This document shows positions 36,116 through 48,914 of a DNA stretch of 64,000 nt, piece after piece. Origin of the DNA: Endocalyx cinctus. Its lineage: Eukaryota > Ascomycota > Sordariomycetes > Amphisphaeriales > Apiosporaceae. Numbering within the stretch: position 1 is the stretch's first letter; each line of letters begins with the position of its first letter. The position numbers and the translations under genes are program-made. The notes under the pieces were generated by a model, which did no database searches, was not told the DNA's origin, and saw only the letters and a program-made list of their open reading frames with translations. The DNA is taken from assembly GCA_001600455.1 (NCBI GenBank), contig BCKC01000001.1, forward strand, positions 6,765,418-6,829,417. Reading direction: 5' to 3'.

Positions 36116-37242
36116 TCATCTCCTCATACTCCCAATAATCTCCCTCTGGGCATCCCTATCCCTCTGGCCCTCGCTCAAGCTACCCAAGCTCCTAAGATCG
36201 CCCACGACGTCCTTGGCCTTGCCGAAGTAGACCTCCTGGAGCAGGTTCCTCATCTTGAGCTCCATATCCTCCACGAGGCGGCCGATGTTGGCGATCTGCT
36301 GCTCGTCGCTCTCGGCCGGCAGCTCCATCTCGATCTGCCGCGTCATGTTGCCCGACAGGTCCATCCTCTCCCCGTCCTCCTCGCTGCCGTCGGCCGAGAG
36401 CGACAGTATCACCGTCGACGTCAGGTTGTACTGCGTGTACCGCGCCCGGTCGATCGCCTCGAACACGTGAATCGAGTCCCACGACCCTTCGCTGCTGTTG
36501 CCCGACGTCGCCACTGTATATGTGTGTGTGTATTTTCGATATTAGTTGATCCATCGTATTTCTTCTACGAGAAAAACACCTTCCCTCCGAGAAAAAAAAA
36601 ATAAGGTTTCTCATCTCTTACATTTCTTCAACAAGACCACGCCCGCGAACCCGTCGTCCAAGCTCCAGAAGTAGACGGAACTAACGCCCCCTTCGTAGTA
36701 CAGCTCTCGGTAGACGTCGAACGCCTCGTTGGCCCTGATCTCCATCGCCCGGACCTTATCGGTCGGGGCGCCCGCGGCGGCCGCGACGGAACCCTCGGGC
36801 CCCGGCAAGGGCGGGTCGAACTCGTTGCTCCAGGGCGACCGGTAGCTGTCGCCGTCGCGGTTGTAGTCGCACAGGAGGTACTCGCGGCCCGTCTGCCGGC
36901 ACTTGCGGATCGTTAAGGGCTGGTCGACCGACGAGAGCAGGTCCTCGGTCAGGTCCGGCGCGAGGTTGATCAGCGAGGAGAGGTGGGCCGAGGTGTCTTT
37001 GGGGTTCAGGCGGCGGAGGAGGTCGCTGTATTGTTTTGAAGAGAGAGAGAGAGAAAAGAAAGGTAGGTTAGCTTTAGTTTCCTTAGAATTTGGATTATTT
37101 AGAGAACTTCAGGGAGTAGAAAAATGTAGAGAAAGGAATCAGAGAAAGAAGAAGGAAATAAGCTTTGCTGAAAATGAGCATAGTCGAGGAGGTAAAGAGA
37201 GAATACCTACAGGGCCGAGTCAAAAGGGTCGGCGGTCGCCAT
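36116..37242 (-). CDS. CAP2: F-actin-capping protein subunit beta
   Basis: The beta subunit of the CapZ heterodimer, which caps actin filament barbed ends. There are three exons: 37211-37242, 36622-37025 and 36116-36513 (277 residues, normal size). The protein begins [21 protein letters not shown], with the family marks [69 protein letters not shown] and [10 protein letters not shown]. The C-terminal helix ([16 protein letters not shown]) includes the actin-binding tentacle region. Donors are GTAGGT and GTAAGA; acceptors are ACAG. Exon 1 encodes only 10 codons plus two bases. The alternative of reading on past exon 1 meets a TAG at once, which supports the splice. Confidence 0.93.
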
Positions 37243-38577
37243 GTTTGATAGGTGACTTTTGCTTCTTGTTGTTTGAAACTAAAATAGAAAGAATTATAAA
37301 GAAGAAATATCTTTTCGAACAACGTTGAGTAGAACAAAAGCAGCTGTCTTGGTTTATAGGTCTGCGGTGTAGTTTGAGAAGTCGATGATCGACCTGGAGG
37401 GGAAAGGTGTTTGTTGGTGGGGTTTCGAATCGATACCCAGTTCCATAAGCTCTTTATTATTACATACATAAATTCATGCATGCATTTACACAGTATATAG
37501 AGAAAGGAAAGCTTTACAGGGACTCTGATACTGAGCTGTATCGTAAAGCTGACTAGGTTCAAGGGTGTATATCTGATGATATACAGATATAAACTCAAAT
37601 ATTACCAATGCATTGTTTGTTGTTTATTTTAATAAGAAAACGTTGTATGAGATGTTTATTATATACAGGTAAGTTTCTTCTTCTCTTTCGAGTTGGTTGT
37701 AGTGGTGTAAGGGTAGAATAAAAACATATTTCACCCCCCCTTCGACAAATACCAACAGCCGTAACTTCTAATGCCCACGAATTTGATATTACCACTCAAG
37801 TCTGTCTTTTCCGCTTTCTCTAGCTTTCTTCATTTTCGATAATAAATAATCATTCTGTCCCATCAAGAGGATAACATGTAACACTTCAAGCTTATACTCG
37901 AGCATTCGTCTCCCGCATAAACCAGCCCTGTACCTCTCACCCCAATCTCTCCCATCACCATCTGCCCCTTCGCCTCCCATCAGAGTTGAATTGCCTATAC
38001 TTCCAAAACAAAAAAGAACTTGAAAGTAGGTGACAATATCGGCTCAACGGATGGCAGGGTGGAGGGAGATAAGGGGGAGGTAAAGAGAAAAGAAAGTAAG
38101 GGGAAAGAGAAAAGGAGGCGATAAAGGAAATCAAGGAGATAAAAGAAGCAAATTCCCCGCAAAAGTGACGCAGGATATCATTCATGATTTGAAACCATAA
38201 AACGCCAGGCATGAACAGATGAAATAGCCATTGCGAAAAAAATTAAGGAAGAAAGGAAAATAAACCAAAGAAGAAAAGAAAAGAGTAAGGAGAAGGAAAA
38301 AAACACCCGCAAAAGATAAAAACTTTGTGAGGTTAAAAAAAATTCGTTATCCAGTTCGCGCTTCGTCTCCGGGCAGTAGAAGTAAGATGTCCAAATTGAC
38401 GAGCGAGCGAGCGGTTTGATGGGTATATATACTAGCGGAAGAACGCACGCAAATGACAAATGACAGAGGGTGATGGATAGGTGAATAGGTACATGTACCT
38501 ATTTAGGTGGAACCTAGGAAAGCCGAGCGAGAAAAAAAACGTTATGATAAAATTATTTCAGCTCTCGTTCGCGTCGA
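37243..38577. other. Intergenic, no gene seen
   Basis: Purine/pyrimidine-rich 3' and 5' flanks with long low-complexity frames (37095-37598, 38178-38459) that I reject as genes. Confidence 0.55.
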
Positions 38578-40171
38578 TTAATGGATCTCCTTTCCGCAGA
38601 TGAGACAGCTGATCCGTTCCGTCCAGGACTCGTCTCCTCCCGTGACCCCCTTCCTCAGATCCTTAATCTCTACTACCGGTGGGCTGAGGTCGTTTCTAAT
38701 GACGGCTTCGAATAGCCCTTGGTATGGCTTAGGACCGAGACCGTTCGCGTCCTTACGATTCCGACCGCCACGGCGGGGCTTCGAAGTTTCGGTATTATTG
38801 CTGGTGGAGGCAACCGCCACCGTAGCAGTGGCCGGCGACTCGTCCGCCTTACCTGTCGACTGACCATTCTCCACGTCCGCGAGCTTGATTGTCTTCTGCT
38901 CTTCAGGCTTTACGTCGATAGAGGGCTCGGCTGTCGGGGCCGCTCCCGATTCGCTCGGGCTGAGAGGTCTTTGAGCACCCTCACCCTCTTCTTCATTCTT
39001 GACGTTTGTCGGCTTGTGCGGCTTATCGGTGCCTAGGCGTTTGTACGTGTTTAGGAGCACATCGTGCACAAGACAATCGTCGTGCAGCCACTTCTTGCAC
39101 TCCTCGTTGGTACATCCTATCAAGGTTTTGTCGGGGTTCTCGGGTCGATTGCACCGGCAACGCGGTTCAGCAGACTGTTTTTGCATGCTATGGTTAGCCT
39201 ATGATCGAGATACAACGAAAGCGCGTACCGAGGCATGAAAATAAAACTTACAGAAAGCTCCATGCTGCGGACATCAAATGCCTGGCGCCAATATAGTGCC
39301 GATTGCACCTCCTCTTCATTCGTCTCATCCCATTGATTCACCGTCGCCGCGGCAGTAACGCTAACGACATTGATAACATCCACTGGAACTTAAGTCAGTA
39401 CATACTTGGAATAATTATGACTCGATGCGAAAGAAGAAAAAAGAGATTGGCTCGCTGTCCATCGTGAGAACGTACTATGATTAGACGCGATCAACTCGTT
39501 CGCGCCGTGGTAGGGCTGTCTTCCTTGTACGCTCCTCTTTCCCTCTGCTGTTCCGGCAGGCAGTTCATCTGGCCAATACATCCAATAAACACGTGCGTAA
39601 ACATGGTGTTCGTCGCTCGCCCGGATCTCGAGTATTCGCGCAACCCAGTCGTCGTCTGACTTCTTCCTAGGCTGTAATGATTCGCCTGGATTCTTCTGGC
39701 GCTCGATGGTGGAATCATTGGCGACGAAGATGAAGCCTTCGCTCCAGTACTTAACACCATTTACTACATTTTTTTTTTTTTTAGAAAAGTTAGTATGACT
39801 AATGCGCGAAAAAAAAAGACGCGTCAAGTTCGGACAAAACTTGGGAAGAGAGGTAGGTGTAACTTGTCGCGTGAAAAAAACGTACAAACAAAACTATTGT
39901 AGCGCGTCATGTCCATCCATTTCTGGTAGGGTTGGACTTGATAATAACGATCCATGGTGTTGTTGGAATCTTTAAACTTGCCCATGGGCGAGAAGGGAGA
40001 GGCCTGGAGGGAGATTTTGGGAGGTTGTTGCGGTGGTTCTTCAGCAGATTCTTGACGTCGTCGCTTGGCTTTCTTTTCCTTCTCGTTCGGGTCGGGATGC
40101 GTCACGGTAAAAGGACATTCTGCCTGGCTATCTTCTACCTCGGGACGAGGTCGCTTTCTTGCACTAGCCAT
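38578..40171 (-). CDS. BAH-PHD chromatin protein (EBS/SHL/EPR-1-like)
   Basis: Four exons: 39886-40171, 39476-39763, 39252-39382 and 38578-39174 (433 residues). A basic N-terminus (RKRPRP, KAKRRR) is followed by a BAH domain: RYNSFVLNGVKYWSEGF, DDDWVARILEI, HVYARVYWMYWPDEL, ELIASNHMDVINVVSV, ALYWRQAFD. Then comes a PHD finger whose ligands read C241-x-C243, C256-x4-C261, H266-x2-C269. The final C-x2-C pair is found only at C425/C428, after a Pro/Ser/Ala-rich insert. Proteins of this layout read trimethylated H3; Neurospora EPR-1 acts in Polycomb (H3K27me) silencing. Assignment to that group rests on domain order and likeness. The donors GTACGT, GTACGT and GTAAGT fix the frame; the last acceptor (AAACAG) is set by phase. 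Confidence 0.85.
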
Positions 40172-40258
40172 ATTTTATTTTATTTTAATTTTTTCTTTTA
40201 ACCCTCTTGTTATGAGATGAAACTTTCTTCTATTTCCCCGTATTATCCGCTCGTCTCC

Positions 40259-40289
<31 letters not shown>

Positions 40290-41043
40290 TCTCGCCGGCC
40301 AATTGATGATGATGATAGGATAAAAAAAAGCTGACTGTTACGGGTGGAGTGGTAGTAAATGGGCGTACGTGGTAGGTATCGTCTTACCCTCGCCTGCCTC
40401 GGTCAGGATGATTCAGCTCCAAAAAAGAAACAAGGTGTCGGAAATAAGAAGGTAGAGCTTCGGATTCAGCTGTTCAAGGGGGGATGAAGAAGATGAATAA
40501 TGAGAATTTGATGATTATAGATTCTTCTAGGACGAAGAAGCTCTATGAAAAGTTGTATGCATGTGTTTTTTTCTCCCTCGTCGCAATCGGGCGCATTTAT
40601 CGGAGGAGGTTAAAAAAAAAAGTTAGTAGAGGTTAAGATAGGTAGGTGGGTGGGTAAATTGAGAAACAGCAATTGGATTTAAATTTATTTCAATGTCTTA
40701 ACAATTAAAAAGAAGAAACGAAAGGGTAAAACTTGTGTGAATTGGTCAAAACATTATACAATCATCACGTTTTTTTTTTTTTTTCCCTATATTATTTTAT
40801 TGTTATAGAATAATGCGATTGGAAATTATTCACGAGTTACAAAGTAGAGTATATTAGAGAAGGTAAAGAGAATTAATTAGTGGGAAATAGTTAGTACAAG
40901 TAACAAGTTTACCATACTTTTTAGTTAAGAACGGAATTTAGGTGGCGGGGAAGAGAGGATTGAAGGGGGGGGGGGAGGATATAACGCAGTAATAATATCT
41001 TTGCTTCTCTCTCTTGAGCTTCTAATTCTTGGCTCTTTCGTAT

Positions 41044-41091
41044 GTACGGAGTACTTCCAGTTGTTTATATATGTATATACCTACCTAGGTA
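41044..41091. repeat. Paired motifs GTACGGAGTAC and TACCTAGGTA
   Basis: The first motif at 41044-41054 is followed 27 bp later by the second at 41082-41091, repeating the pairing seen at 14469-14509. Confidence 0.75.
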
Positions 41092-41128
41092 AGTATACTA
41101 CTACTTACTTTTACTCGTTCAATTCTGT

Positions 41129-41160
41129 TCTCTTTCTCTCTCACTCTCTCTCTCTCTCTA
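41129..41160. repeat. CT microsatellite
   Basis: Pyrimidine tract dominated by CT dinucleotides, upstream of the BAH-PHD gene. Confidence 0.8.
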
Positions 41161-42355
41161 TTCCCCTTTTCTGTGGCTGGCTGTGCTTGGCTTGTTATTC
41201 TTATTTAATCCTGGTTCATTCTGTTATGAGTTGGGTTGGTTGGTTGGTCTTCGTTGATCTTGTCGTCTTCCCTAAAAAAGAACAAAAACAAAACAAAAAG
41301 TATCTTCCACTTTCTCTCGGGATCTACCAGGATTAGCTAATAAAACACCCCTCAAAAAGTTAAACCAATTAAGCGCGAAAATCAGCGAAGACCCAATTGA
41401 ATTAAAATATACGATTGGTGATTAACGATTTCACTTATCACCACTTCCGGGAATAGCTACAGTTTTAACCAAACCTGTCGCCTATTTTCCTCCGACCCAT
41501 CTATCAACACCTACCCCCCCACCTCCCACATTATTGCTATCCATTATGGGTACGTATTATGTATATGTACTATGTACTATGTATATGCTCGTTTAGATAA
41601 ATGTGGATTTCAAAGTCACTCAAATTGTCGTTATCTTGCGAAGTTGACATATAACGTCTTACTTTTATTCAACTTTAATCTATGCTAATATATATCTTCA
41701 TAATATAATTGGGAGATTATACTTTGTTGCTTTATTACGGTTCTAGGTTTAAATACTTCTAGAGAATATCTGATATACGCTGATGTGTGTAGTTGATGTA
41801 TAGTATGTAGGTGAGGTAAAGAATCGCAAAGTTCCAAGATCAAGGATCATAGTAATTCGAGGTTGGCACGTGGATCTGGAAATTGACTTTATTACCTGTC
41901 ATGTTATTATTATCGTAGCACATCATCCGCACCACTCGGAACCGGAACTTGAAGAGTTAGACGCGCAAGTGTGGGTAAGTTTTAACTGTTTTTATTTCTA
42001 TACTTAGATCCTGGAAGTATCATACATACGTTGGGCCCAACATGCATATCCGGATCGTATCCGACTTAAAAAAAAAATAATAATCACTTCAAAGGAGATA
42101 TTGAATAAACAATAAACAATAATTTCAGAATTAGGTAAGTAATATATGTAGATACCACTATGTATGCTTAGGAGTATCTTAAACGACCCAACGCCTTCGC
42201 CATGCATAAGGATATATTTATATAGAAATATATTTCGAGAGGAGTTTCAACCTTGTCATTACCACCCACCGCGAAGAAACCAACCCAACTCTTTTCCCGA
42301 GGCCATCGCTTCGTCATCTTTCGTTATTATTAATTAGGTAAATTATTCGTCATCG

Positions 42356-44533
42356 TCATCTCTCTCCCTCGTCCCCCTCGAAGGAGTCGAGCATCCTCCG
42401 CGTCTCACCGTCGCCCCGGACGTCCTCGCTGCTCTTGAACCCTTCGATCACCTCGGCCAGCTTCTCGCCTTCGGCCTTGCCCCGCTCGACGTTGACGAAG
42501 TAGATGAGCGGCGCCGGCACGCCCACGAGCGCGGCGAGGAACCAAAACGCCGGCCGGATCTCCCCCGTCGCGTCGATGATCGCGCCGACGATCACCGGCC
42601 CGAACACGCTCGAGCCCTTGTCGGTGATAGCGTATAGGGCGTAAAACGCGGCTTCGGACCCCGGCGGGATCAGCTCGCCGTACAGCGACCGGCAGTACGA
42701 GCTAAGCCCGCCGAGCACTATGCCGTACACCGCCGCGAGCGGGTACATCTCCCAAGGCCGCTGGAGGCCGATCACGCCCCATTCGCGCACGAAAGGGATA
42801 TACCCCAACAGACCGTAGAGAGGAATGATCTCGAAGATCGCGAGACATCCTAGGATCGTCTGATGCGGTTTGAGCTGGAAGTATCGAGAGATAAAAGACC
42901 AGCCGAAGGCGCCTAAAACGCCCGTCGTGGTCGAGATGACGTTGATCAGCCCTAACGCCCAGGGTTGCATACCGAGCTGGGTCTTCGCGAATAATATGGC
43001 CGTCGAGGACGTCGTTGCGATAGCGTCGGATAAGAGGAACCAGCTGGCGAGGAAGAGAACTATGTCGATGAGGCGACGTGCTAATTTCACCGTCCTAAAC
43101 AAATTTTTCCAAGAATACGCGATGTAAGATAACCACGCCTTCGAACCTTGGTTCGAGGCGTGCACCAGAGGGGGGCCGGGACGCGGTCGGAGCCACATCG
43201 CCGCCGGGATGGTGAACACGGCCCACCATACGCCGATGCAGAACAAGACCACCCGCTGAGACCACGTCGAGCTGCCTAAGGCGACTAAAATCAATATCGC
43301 GGCGCACTGGACGAATAATGCCGCACCGTATCCGATACCGATACCCTTAGCGGATATCTGCGTCGACAGCTGTAGTTCGATCGAGGTCATCTCTTCGTGC
43401 GTATGCGTTCTTCGCAGCTCGTTAACCTCCGAGTCGGTATCGCGGCGCGGGAGTAGAGCGGAGGTCGAGTTACAAAGCGGATGTTCGGTCAGAGTCGGCG
43501 AAGTCGCGAGAGAAGGGGACTCGAGCGTGTCGTCTTCGGGCTCGGGTGTCGCGGGTACGCCCTCGGCCACCTTCTCTTGGAGTCGGGGATGATGGCGGAC
43601 GAGAAGCGGGAGAAAGGAGTTGAGCAGGACGAAGGAAGCGCCGAAAGAGGTGTTCGAGATAATAGCTAGCAGACCACCGAGGAGGTATACTTCTTTAGAG
43701 ACAAATATATAGAGCATGACGCACAAGCTTCCCGTCCAACCGAATATTAGAAGCAGACGCTTCCGATAGTCGCCGTGGTCGGCAGCGCAGCTGATACTGA
43801 CTACAAGCATAGCTTGAAGCAAGACGCTGATGCTGAAGGTGTACATAGCAAAGCTGGCCGTGTTGATCTCTACTCCTAGGACAGTAACAATACACTGACT
43901 ATCTCCGTGCGATCCCGTCGGTTTCTTACTGCTGTCGCCACATGGTGTGGTTCGATCTGAAAGAAGGACTCCATTTTCTCTTGCTAAACTCTCTAGTAAA
44001 ATAGGTATGAAGGAAGCTATCGATCGAGTGAGATGTTAGAAAGCGTCTTTTTTTTTTTTTTTNTTTCTTTTTGTTGAAAGGCTTTTGGGTGCAAGAAGGC
44101 TCTCGGGGATGCTTCGTTTTTTATGTCTAGCCAGGGGTTAAAAATCCCAGTAGCGGTGAATACTTACAAATAGCTAAAGACATATAAGGATCAGTATTAT
44201 TATCCATAATAAGGTCGTAGTAGAACTGCACTCACCGCATATTACATATGTCTCAGCAGCAAAGGCATACATATACCATCCAGCCAACTCCTTCTTACTC
44301 GTCGGTCTCGTATCTTCACCGGGGTAACGGCGAAGTGACATTCCGCCGTTCTCAAGATTATCTCTAAAACTCATGGTGATGGATTCGGAACCGGATGTAG
44401 TTGACCGTTCATCGTCGGCTTCGAAGGAAGAGGAATACGAGCCGATGGAGTATTTGGACGCGATAGATTGTACGGAAAGTAAGCGAGGATTTGGTGGCGG
44501 GCGCCGTAATTGTTCCTCATTCCGAGGAACCAT
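42356..44533 (-). CDS. ATG22: Autophagy-related protein 22, vacuolar amino acid effluxer
   Basis: A multi-pass vacuolar membrane protein of the MFS type. In yeast it exports amino acids released from autophagic bodies. There are two exons: 44236-44533 and 42356-44016 (652 residues). Exon 1 has a disordered Ser-rich lead and ends in the family's [19 protein letters not shown]. Exon 2 continues [15 protein letters not shown], and later [37 protein letters not shown], and [25 protein letters not shown], which is characteristic of Atg22. A long acidic cytoplasmic loop ([13 protein letters not shown]) splits the membrane segments. The 219-bp intron (GTGAGT..TAG) holds a poly-T run with an N at 44063. 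The start at 44533 is the only upstream ATG in frame. Confidence 0.93.
44050..44068. repeat. Poly-T with an ambiguous base in the ATG22 intron
   Basis: Single N at 44063 within a T homopolymer; intron length is therefore not exact. Confidence 0.9.
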
Positions 44534-46779
44534 TATTTGGGTTAAGGGCGTGCTCGAGCCAGTAAAACAAAAACAAAAAGTCGGGTGTAACCAGTCTACC
44601 CAGTGATACTGTGTGTTTTGACAGAGCTGACAGGATATTAATATGATGCCCTGTCTCGGTTTGGGTTAGCAGCTTTAGGTATGCTTATTACCCACGTCTG
44701 GTACGCTAGACTGCTAAGTAAAAGCTATAATTTACAGGCTGTAACCTATCGCTAAACTTAGGGGGTTTTTAGGCCTGTTTCTCGTATTACCAGGTACTAA
44801 CCTATTCGCTATTGCCCAAACCGGTACAGTGAGAAGTTTCGCTATTCGTCCAAGGTTTTGCCCTACGCAAACTAGCAAGTAAGGAGGTTCAAGGTTAGAC
44901 CTCTCAAACCGCAAGTTATATCATCCTCCAATAACTCGTACTTGGTGTAACGACCGATGCGACTGATTTAATTAATTCTTCGATTGTGAGAGACAGAAAT
45001 AATGCCTGTCTAATAATATCATAATTAATATATATTGCGAACGATTACTTACGCTGTATTCTTGCGTACGCGCAAGATTATAAAATAGACTATTTCTCGG
45101 TTTTATCGCCAGAAATCGAGAAATAACGGCGCTCGCGGAATATGGGAAATTATTAAAAGTGCGAAAAAGAAAAAAACAAAAAAAAAAAAAAGGAACGAGA
45201 GGGCAGTTCGCGATTTATTACTCCAAAGATATTCCATTATTCCATCTTTATCATACCCTACTTTATGTATCTCCCCTTGAAACATACGTCAATATGGTAA
45301 CAAATATACGTTTTGAGCTAGCTTACTCCATCTTAACTGCTTGAGCCCCCCTCCTTTCCGTAGTCAGTTGGTGGTAAAGGGCTGGATAGGCGGTTTGAGA
45401 ATGGGGAAATAGGTCATGAGGATCTCTAGAAACTCCATATTCCTGTCTATCAAAAACCAACCTACGTCTGACCGTACAGTACCTCTCTTATCGCGACACT
45501 CGTTTACGACGGCTGGACGGCACCCCAGGACTCTGCGGGGAAGGGAAACAAGGCTGAGTAGGCAATGATTTTCAATCTTGCATACCATTAATGCTAAAAG
45601 TAAAAAGGTGTGTCATTTCTTTACCTATCGGATATCAGATATCATATTCTGATAGAGGTAGTTGAGGCGCACCCTTCTCAACCTCCAGCTGAAGGGCAAA
45701 TCTATCTCTATTTAGCATATTCTCAGATGCTAGAAGAACATGAATCTTGTTTTTTTTTAAAAGACTTTCCCGATTTCCAGGTATTATATCCATCACATCA
45801 CCTCAGATTTTCAAACCGTATCAAATCAAGCTTTTTTTTACCCAATATCACACCGCTCAGGTGATGTGGTTAATTAGTTATCCAGGTTCATATGTCTAAG
45901 CGTCATATGGTCCGATGTTATTTGCCCTCTCTCTTTCTCTCTCTCTAGTCTTGTTCGGAATTTAGTTTCTTCGACGTATTTATATTAGCCGGTGATCAAT
46001 ATCAGGCCTGACCCACGTGTTCCTTAAAATCAGTCCCGCTTCTAATCACGATGCTCGAGTAAAGACCGTGCTCTTGGAATCTTTTCGTCTTCCCAAAGTC
46101 CACTTCTACCTTCTAAAGACTACTTGGACGGTATTGGTTTTGCGTTACTTATCCACTTGTTCCTCCTCCGCTGATTCATTTCACGTTTTCTGCTCCTTAC
46201 CACGTCTCCATGTGATGCCATCTACATATATAGTTCTTTCTATATTTACCAAGATCTTGGGAGTCAGCTTCTGCCTCGTGCTCGCAGCCTAGGCCGATCT
46301 ATCGGTTCGGATATCAACCACCGAGCGGCTCATCAATGTGGGGGATTACCTTATATGCCCCATATGATATAGATATAATACACGTTTTAATTGTTTGGGG
46401 ACGAGATGGTTTCAGGCTATTCTCTCATGCTGTTGTTTAAAATGCACTCCGCAACGACTTAACATGCGGAGTCGAAATCCCGGTGGGCTCACAATAACGC
46501 TTCCCTGAACTGCCCGCGAGTGAGTATTCTATGGATACTAGATACCAGAGATATTGAACGGGCCGTTGTCACCGCAGCCCGTTGGTTCCACATGCGCGAA
46601 CGCCAATAATACTCGATGAAGCAAATTGCTTCGCGGTTAGCTGTCCATTTCGACAAATGAACTACGATGGGTCTGGAATCGTAGAGACTCTACTGCGCAT
46701 TCTCACTCACCAGAACCTCGCGCTATGCGGCAATTCTCTTCCGGCTATTCGTTTTCGTAGTTGAGGAGCCATGAATGAC
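44534..46779. other. Divergent intergenic between ATG22 and xylanase
   Basis: No supported gene. On the xylanase side I see one TTAGCC (reverse of GGCTAA, an XlnR-type element) at 45985-45990 and one GTGGGG (fits the CreA consensus SYGGRG) at 46338-46343. Single short matches like these are expected by chance and prove nothing. Short ORFs at 45364-45588 and 46017-46292 are not recognisable. Confidence 0.45.
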
Positions 46780-46786
46780 TATAAAG
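46780..46786 (+). promoter_or_regulatory. Probable TATA box of the xylanase gene
   Basis: TATAAAG lies 116 bp upstream of the xylanase ATG, a plausible distance for a fungal core promoter with a short leader. Confidence 0.5.
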
Positions 46787-46901
46787 GGAGAGGTCCCGAC
46801 CATTTACTGCTCAAAACTTTTGTATCTTGATATTTGAATCTAACCAAAAGTGACGAATCAACTCCGAAATCTAGCCGAGAAACAAAAAAAAATTCGTCAA
46901 G

Positions 46902-48140
46902 ATGAAGTCTTCTCTGATCCTCCTAGCCGCGCCCCTAGCCGCCCTGGCCGCCCCGGCCGAGACGGCCGTCGAGAAGAGGCAGGCGACCGACAGCATCAAC
47001 GCGCTGATCCAGGGGAAGGGGAAGATGTACTACGGGACCTGCACGGACCAGAACCGGCTGTCGACGGGCAAGTCGGCGGCGGTGATCCAGGCCGACTTCG
47101 GGCAGGTGACGCCCGAGAACAGCATGAAGTGGGACACGACCGAGTCGAGCCAGGGCAACTTCAACTTCGCCCAGGCCGACTACCTCGTCGACTGGGCCGT
47201 CAAGAACAACCAGACCATCCGCGGCCACACCCTCTGCTGGCACTCCCAGCTCCCCGGCTGGGTCTCCAACATCCGGGATAAGACCCAGCTGACTACGGTT
47301 CTGCAGAACCACGTCACTACTTTGGTTAAGCGGTACAAGGGCAAGATCTACGCATGGGTACGTCTATATATATTTGAATTCTTTTTTTGATCATGTGTTT
47401 CATTTCATTTTATTCTCTCGTCTCTAACGAGTTACACCATTTAGGACGTCGTGAACGAGATCTTTAACGAGGACGGCTCCCTCCGACAATCCGTATTCTC
47501 GCAGGTGCTAGGCGAGGACTTTGTGCGGATCGCGTTCGAGGCGGCCCGGGCGGCGGACCCGGACGCGAAGCTGTACATCAACGACTACAACCTAGACCAG
47601 CCGACGTACGCGAAGGTGACGACGGGCATGGTCGCGCACGTCAAGAAGTGGATCGCCGCCGGCGTCCCCATCGACGGCATCGGCTCCCAGGCTCATCTGA
47701 CCCCCGGCCTCGCCAGCCAGGCCGGCGCTACCATCAAGGCTCTCGCCGCCGCGGGCGTTAGCGAGGTCGCTTTCACCGAGGTCGATATCCAGAATGCCGC
47801 TAGCAACGACTACGTCGCCGTTACCCAGGCCTGTCTCGACGAGCCGAAGTGCGTCGGTATTACCGTTTGGGGTGTTCGTGACCCTGTAAGTTATTATCAT
47901 TTATTTTTTCTCCTTCTTCTCCCTCGTCTTCACTCCTCCTTTATCATGTGTGGTCTATAGAAGGAAAGAGTGAGAGAACAAGGAATAGATGGAGGGATAG
48001 GAGGTCTACAGGAAAATTACGCTAACGAAATTTGCTCTTTCGTGCAGGACTCCTGGAGAGCCGGTACCAACCCTCTCCTCTTCGACAGCAACTTCCAGCC
48101 CAAGGCCGCGTACACCGCCATCGCCAACATGTTGAAATAA
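46902..48140 (+). CDS. Secreted endo-1,4-beta-xylanase, GH10
   Basis: It hydrolyses the xylan backbone outside the cell with retention. There are three exons: 46902-47357, 47445-47885 and 48048-48140 (329 residues, catalytic domain only, no CBM). A signal peptide ([19 protein letters not shown]) precedes a Kex2-type VEKR site near residue 25. GH10 marks are [38 protein letters not shown] with acid/base Glu157, [18 protein letters not shown], and FTEVDIQ with nucleophile Glu264. A Cys pair (CLDEPKC) is followed by VGITVWGV. Intron 1 falls between the Trp and Asp of the WDVVNE motif. Intron 3' ends are TTAG and GCAG; the last intron has a GCTAACG branch site. Exon 1 is very GC-rich. The gene is divergent from ATG22 and converges on the DUF3602 gene. 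Confidence 0.95.
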
Positions 48141-48914
48141 GAGACAAGATAAAGTTACCCGACAATCAAAAGCGATTGACGAAATTCGAGGTGATAGATT
48201 TTATCCTGCGACGTGATATATAGGCGAAATACGAAGATCGTCCGTCATTCTCTTCAAAGATTGAAACCCGTAACGTGGGCACATTTCTACGACTATCATT
48301 ATATGCGCTCGCTCCTGTATATAGCCAGAATCCAATTTGAATGCATCCAAACGTCTCAAGAGCCTAGTGAAAAGGCCTTACACGCGCTAGGGTCTGTGAT
48401 TCTTACGGGTATTGACCATTTTGCCATGACTCAGCCAATCCACCTCTTTTTATCAGCTGATTTACAACTATCCATGGATGCCCACTTCAAGAAGCAATGA
48501 TTCTAGCAGCAGCACATGATACGTAGATAAATAAAATCAAGCTTCCTTATATGAGCCTCATAGTATGGAATAAAAGAAAGAGTATTAAAATTGAATTATA
48601 ATCCACTTCGATCGACATTCAAGCACTAGTTAGACCACGACCGCCCTCGGCCAAATCGCAACCGAGGCCAAGCAAACCTCGCCTTTCACTACTTCCGGGT
48701 ATCGTCCACATCACATCGACTGAAATCGTCCTCTTCGCAAGCAAACGTAAATTTGCCGACGAGAGCTCAAGCCTTAAGTTTCAAGCTCAAGATTCCCCTT
48801 TTCCTTCCCTATACTCGAATGCGCCCACGCAGAGACAAGACCTACAGAACTTTTCTTTATCTTATCTTCTCTCCCACCTCCCCTCGTTATTTCTTTTTTT
48901 AGTTTATTTTATTT
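48141..48914. other. Convergent intergenic
   Basis: 3' flanks of two convergent genes. The 95-codon plus frame at 48213-48500 has no recognisable features and starts within the xylanase 3' region; not called. Confidence 0.5.

Larger units (their letters stand above)
40172..42355. other. Intergenic, no gene seen
   Basis: Contains GTACGGAGTAC at 41044-41054 and TACCTAGGTA at 41082-41091, and a (CT)n tract at about 41129-41160. The plus ORF at 41001-41336 is translated low-complexity pyrimidine DNA and is rejected. A/T runs at 40259-40288 and 40770-40784. Confidence 0.6.

Noticed and set aside
37421..37445. tRNA B-box-like sequence (GGTTTCGAATC)
   Set aside because: No matching A box or cloverleaf arms at the right spacing.
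37095..37598. 167-codon minus frame upstream of the capping protein gene
   Set aside because: Phe/Tyr/Ser-rich from pyrimidine tracts; overlaps exon 1 of the capping protein in another frame.
41001..41336. 111-codon plus frame with hydrophobic sequence
   Set aside because: Translation of CT/T-rich low-complexity DNA; looks like a membrane protein only because of composition.
45364..45588. 74-codon minus frame with protein-like composition
   Set aside because: No recognisable motif and no neighbouring exons.
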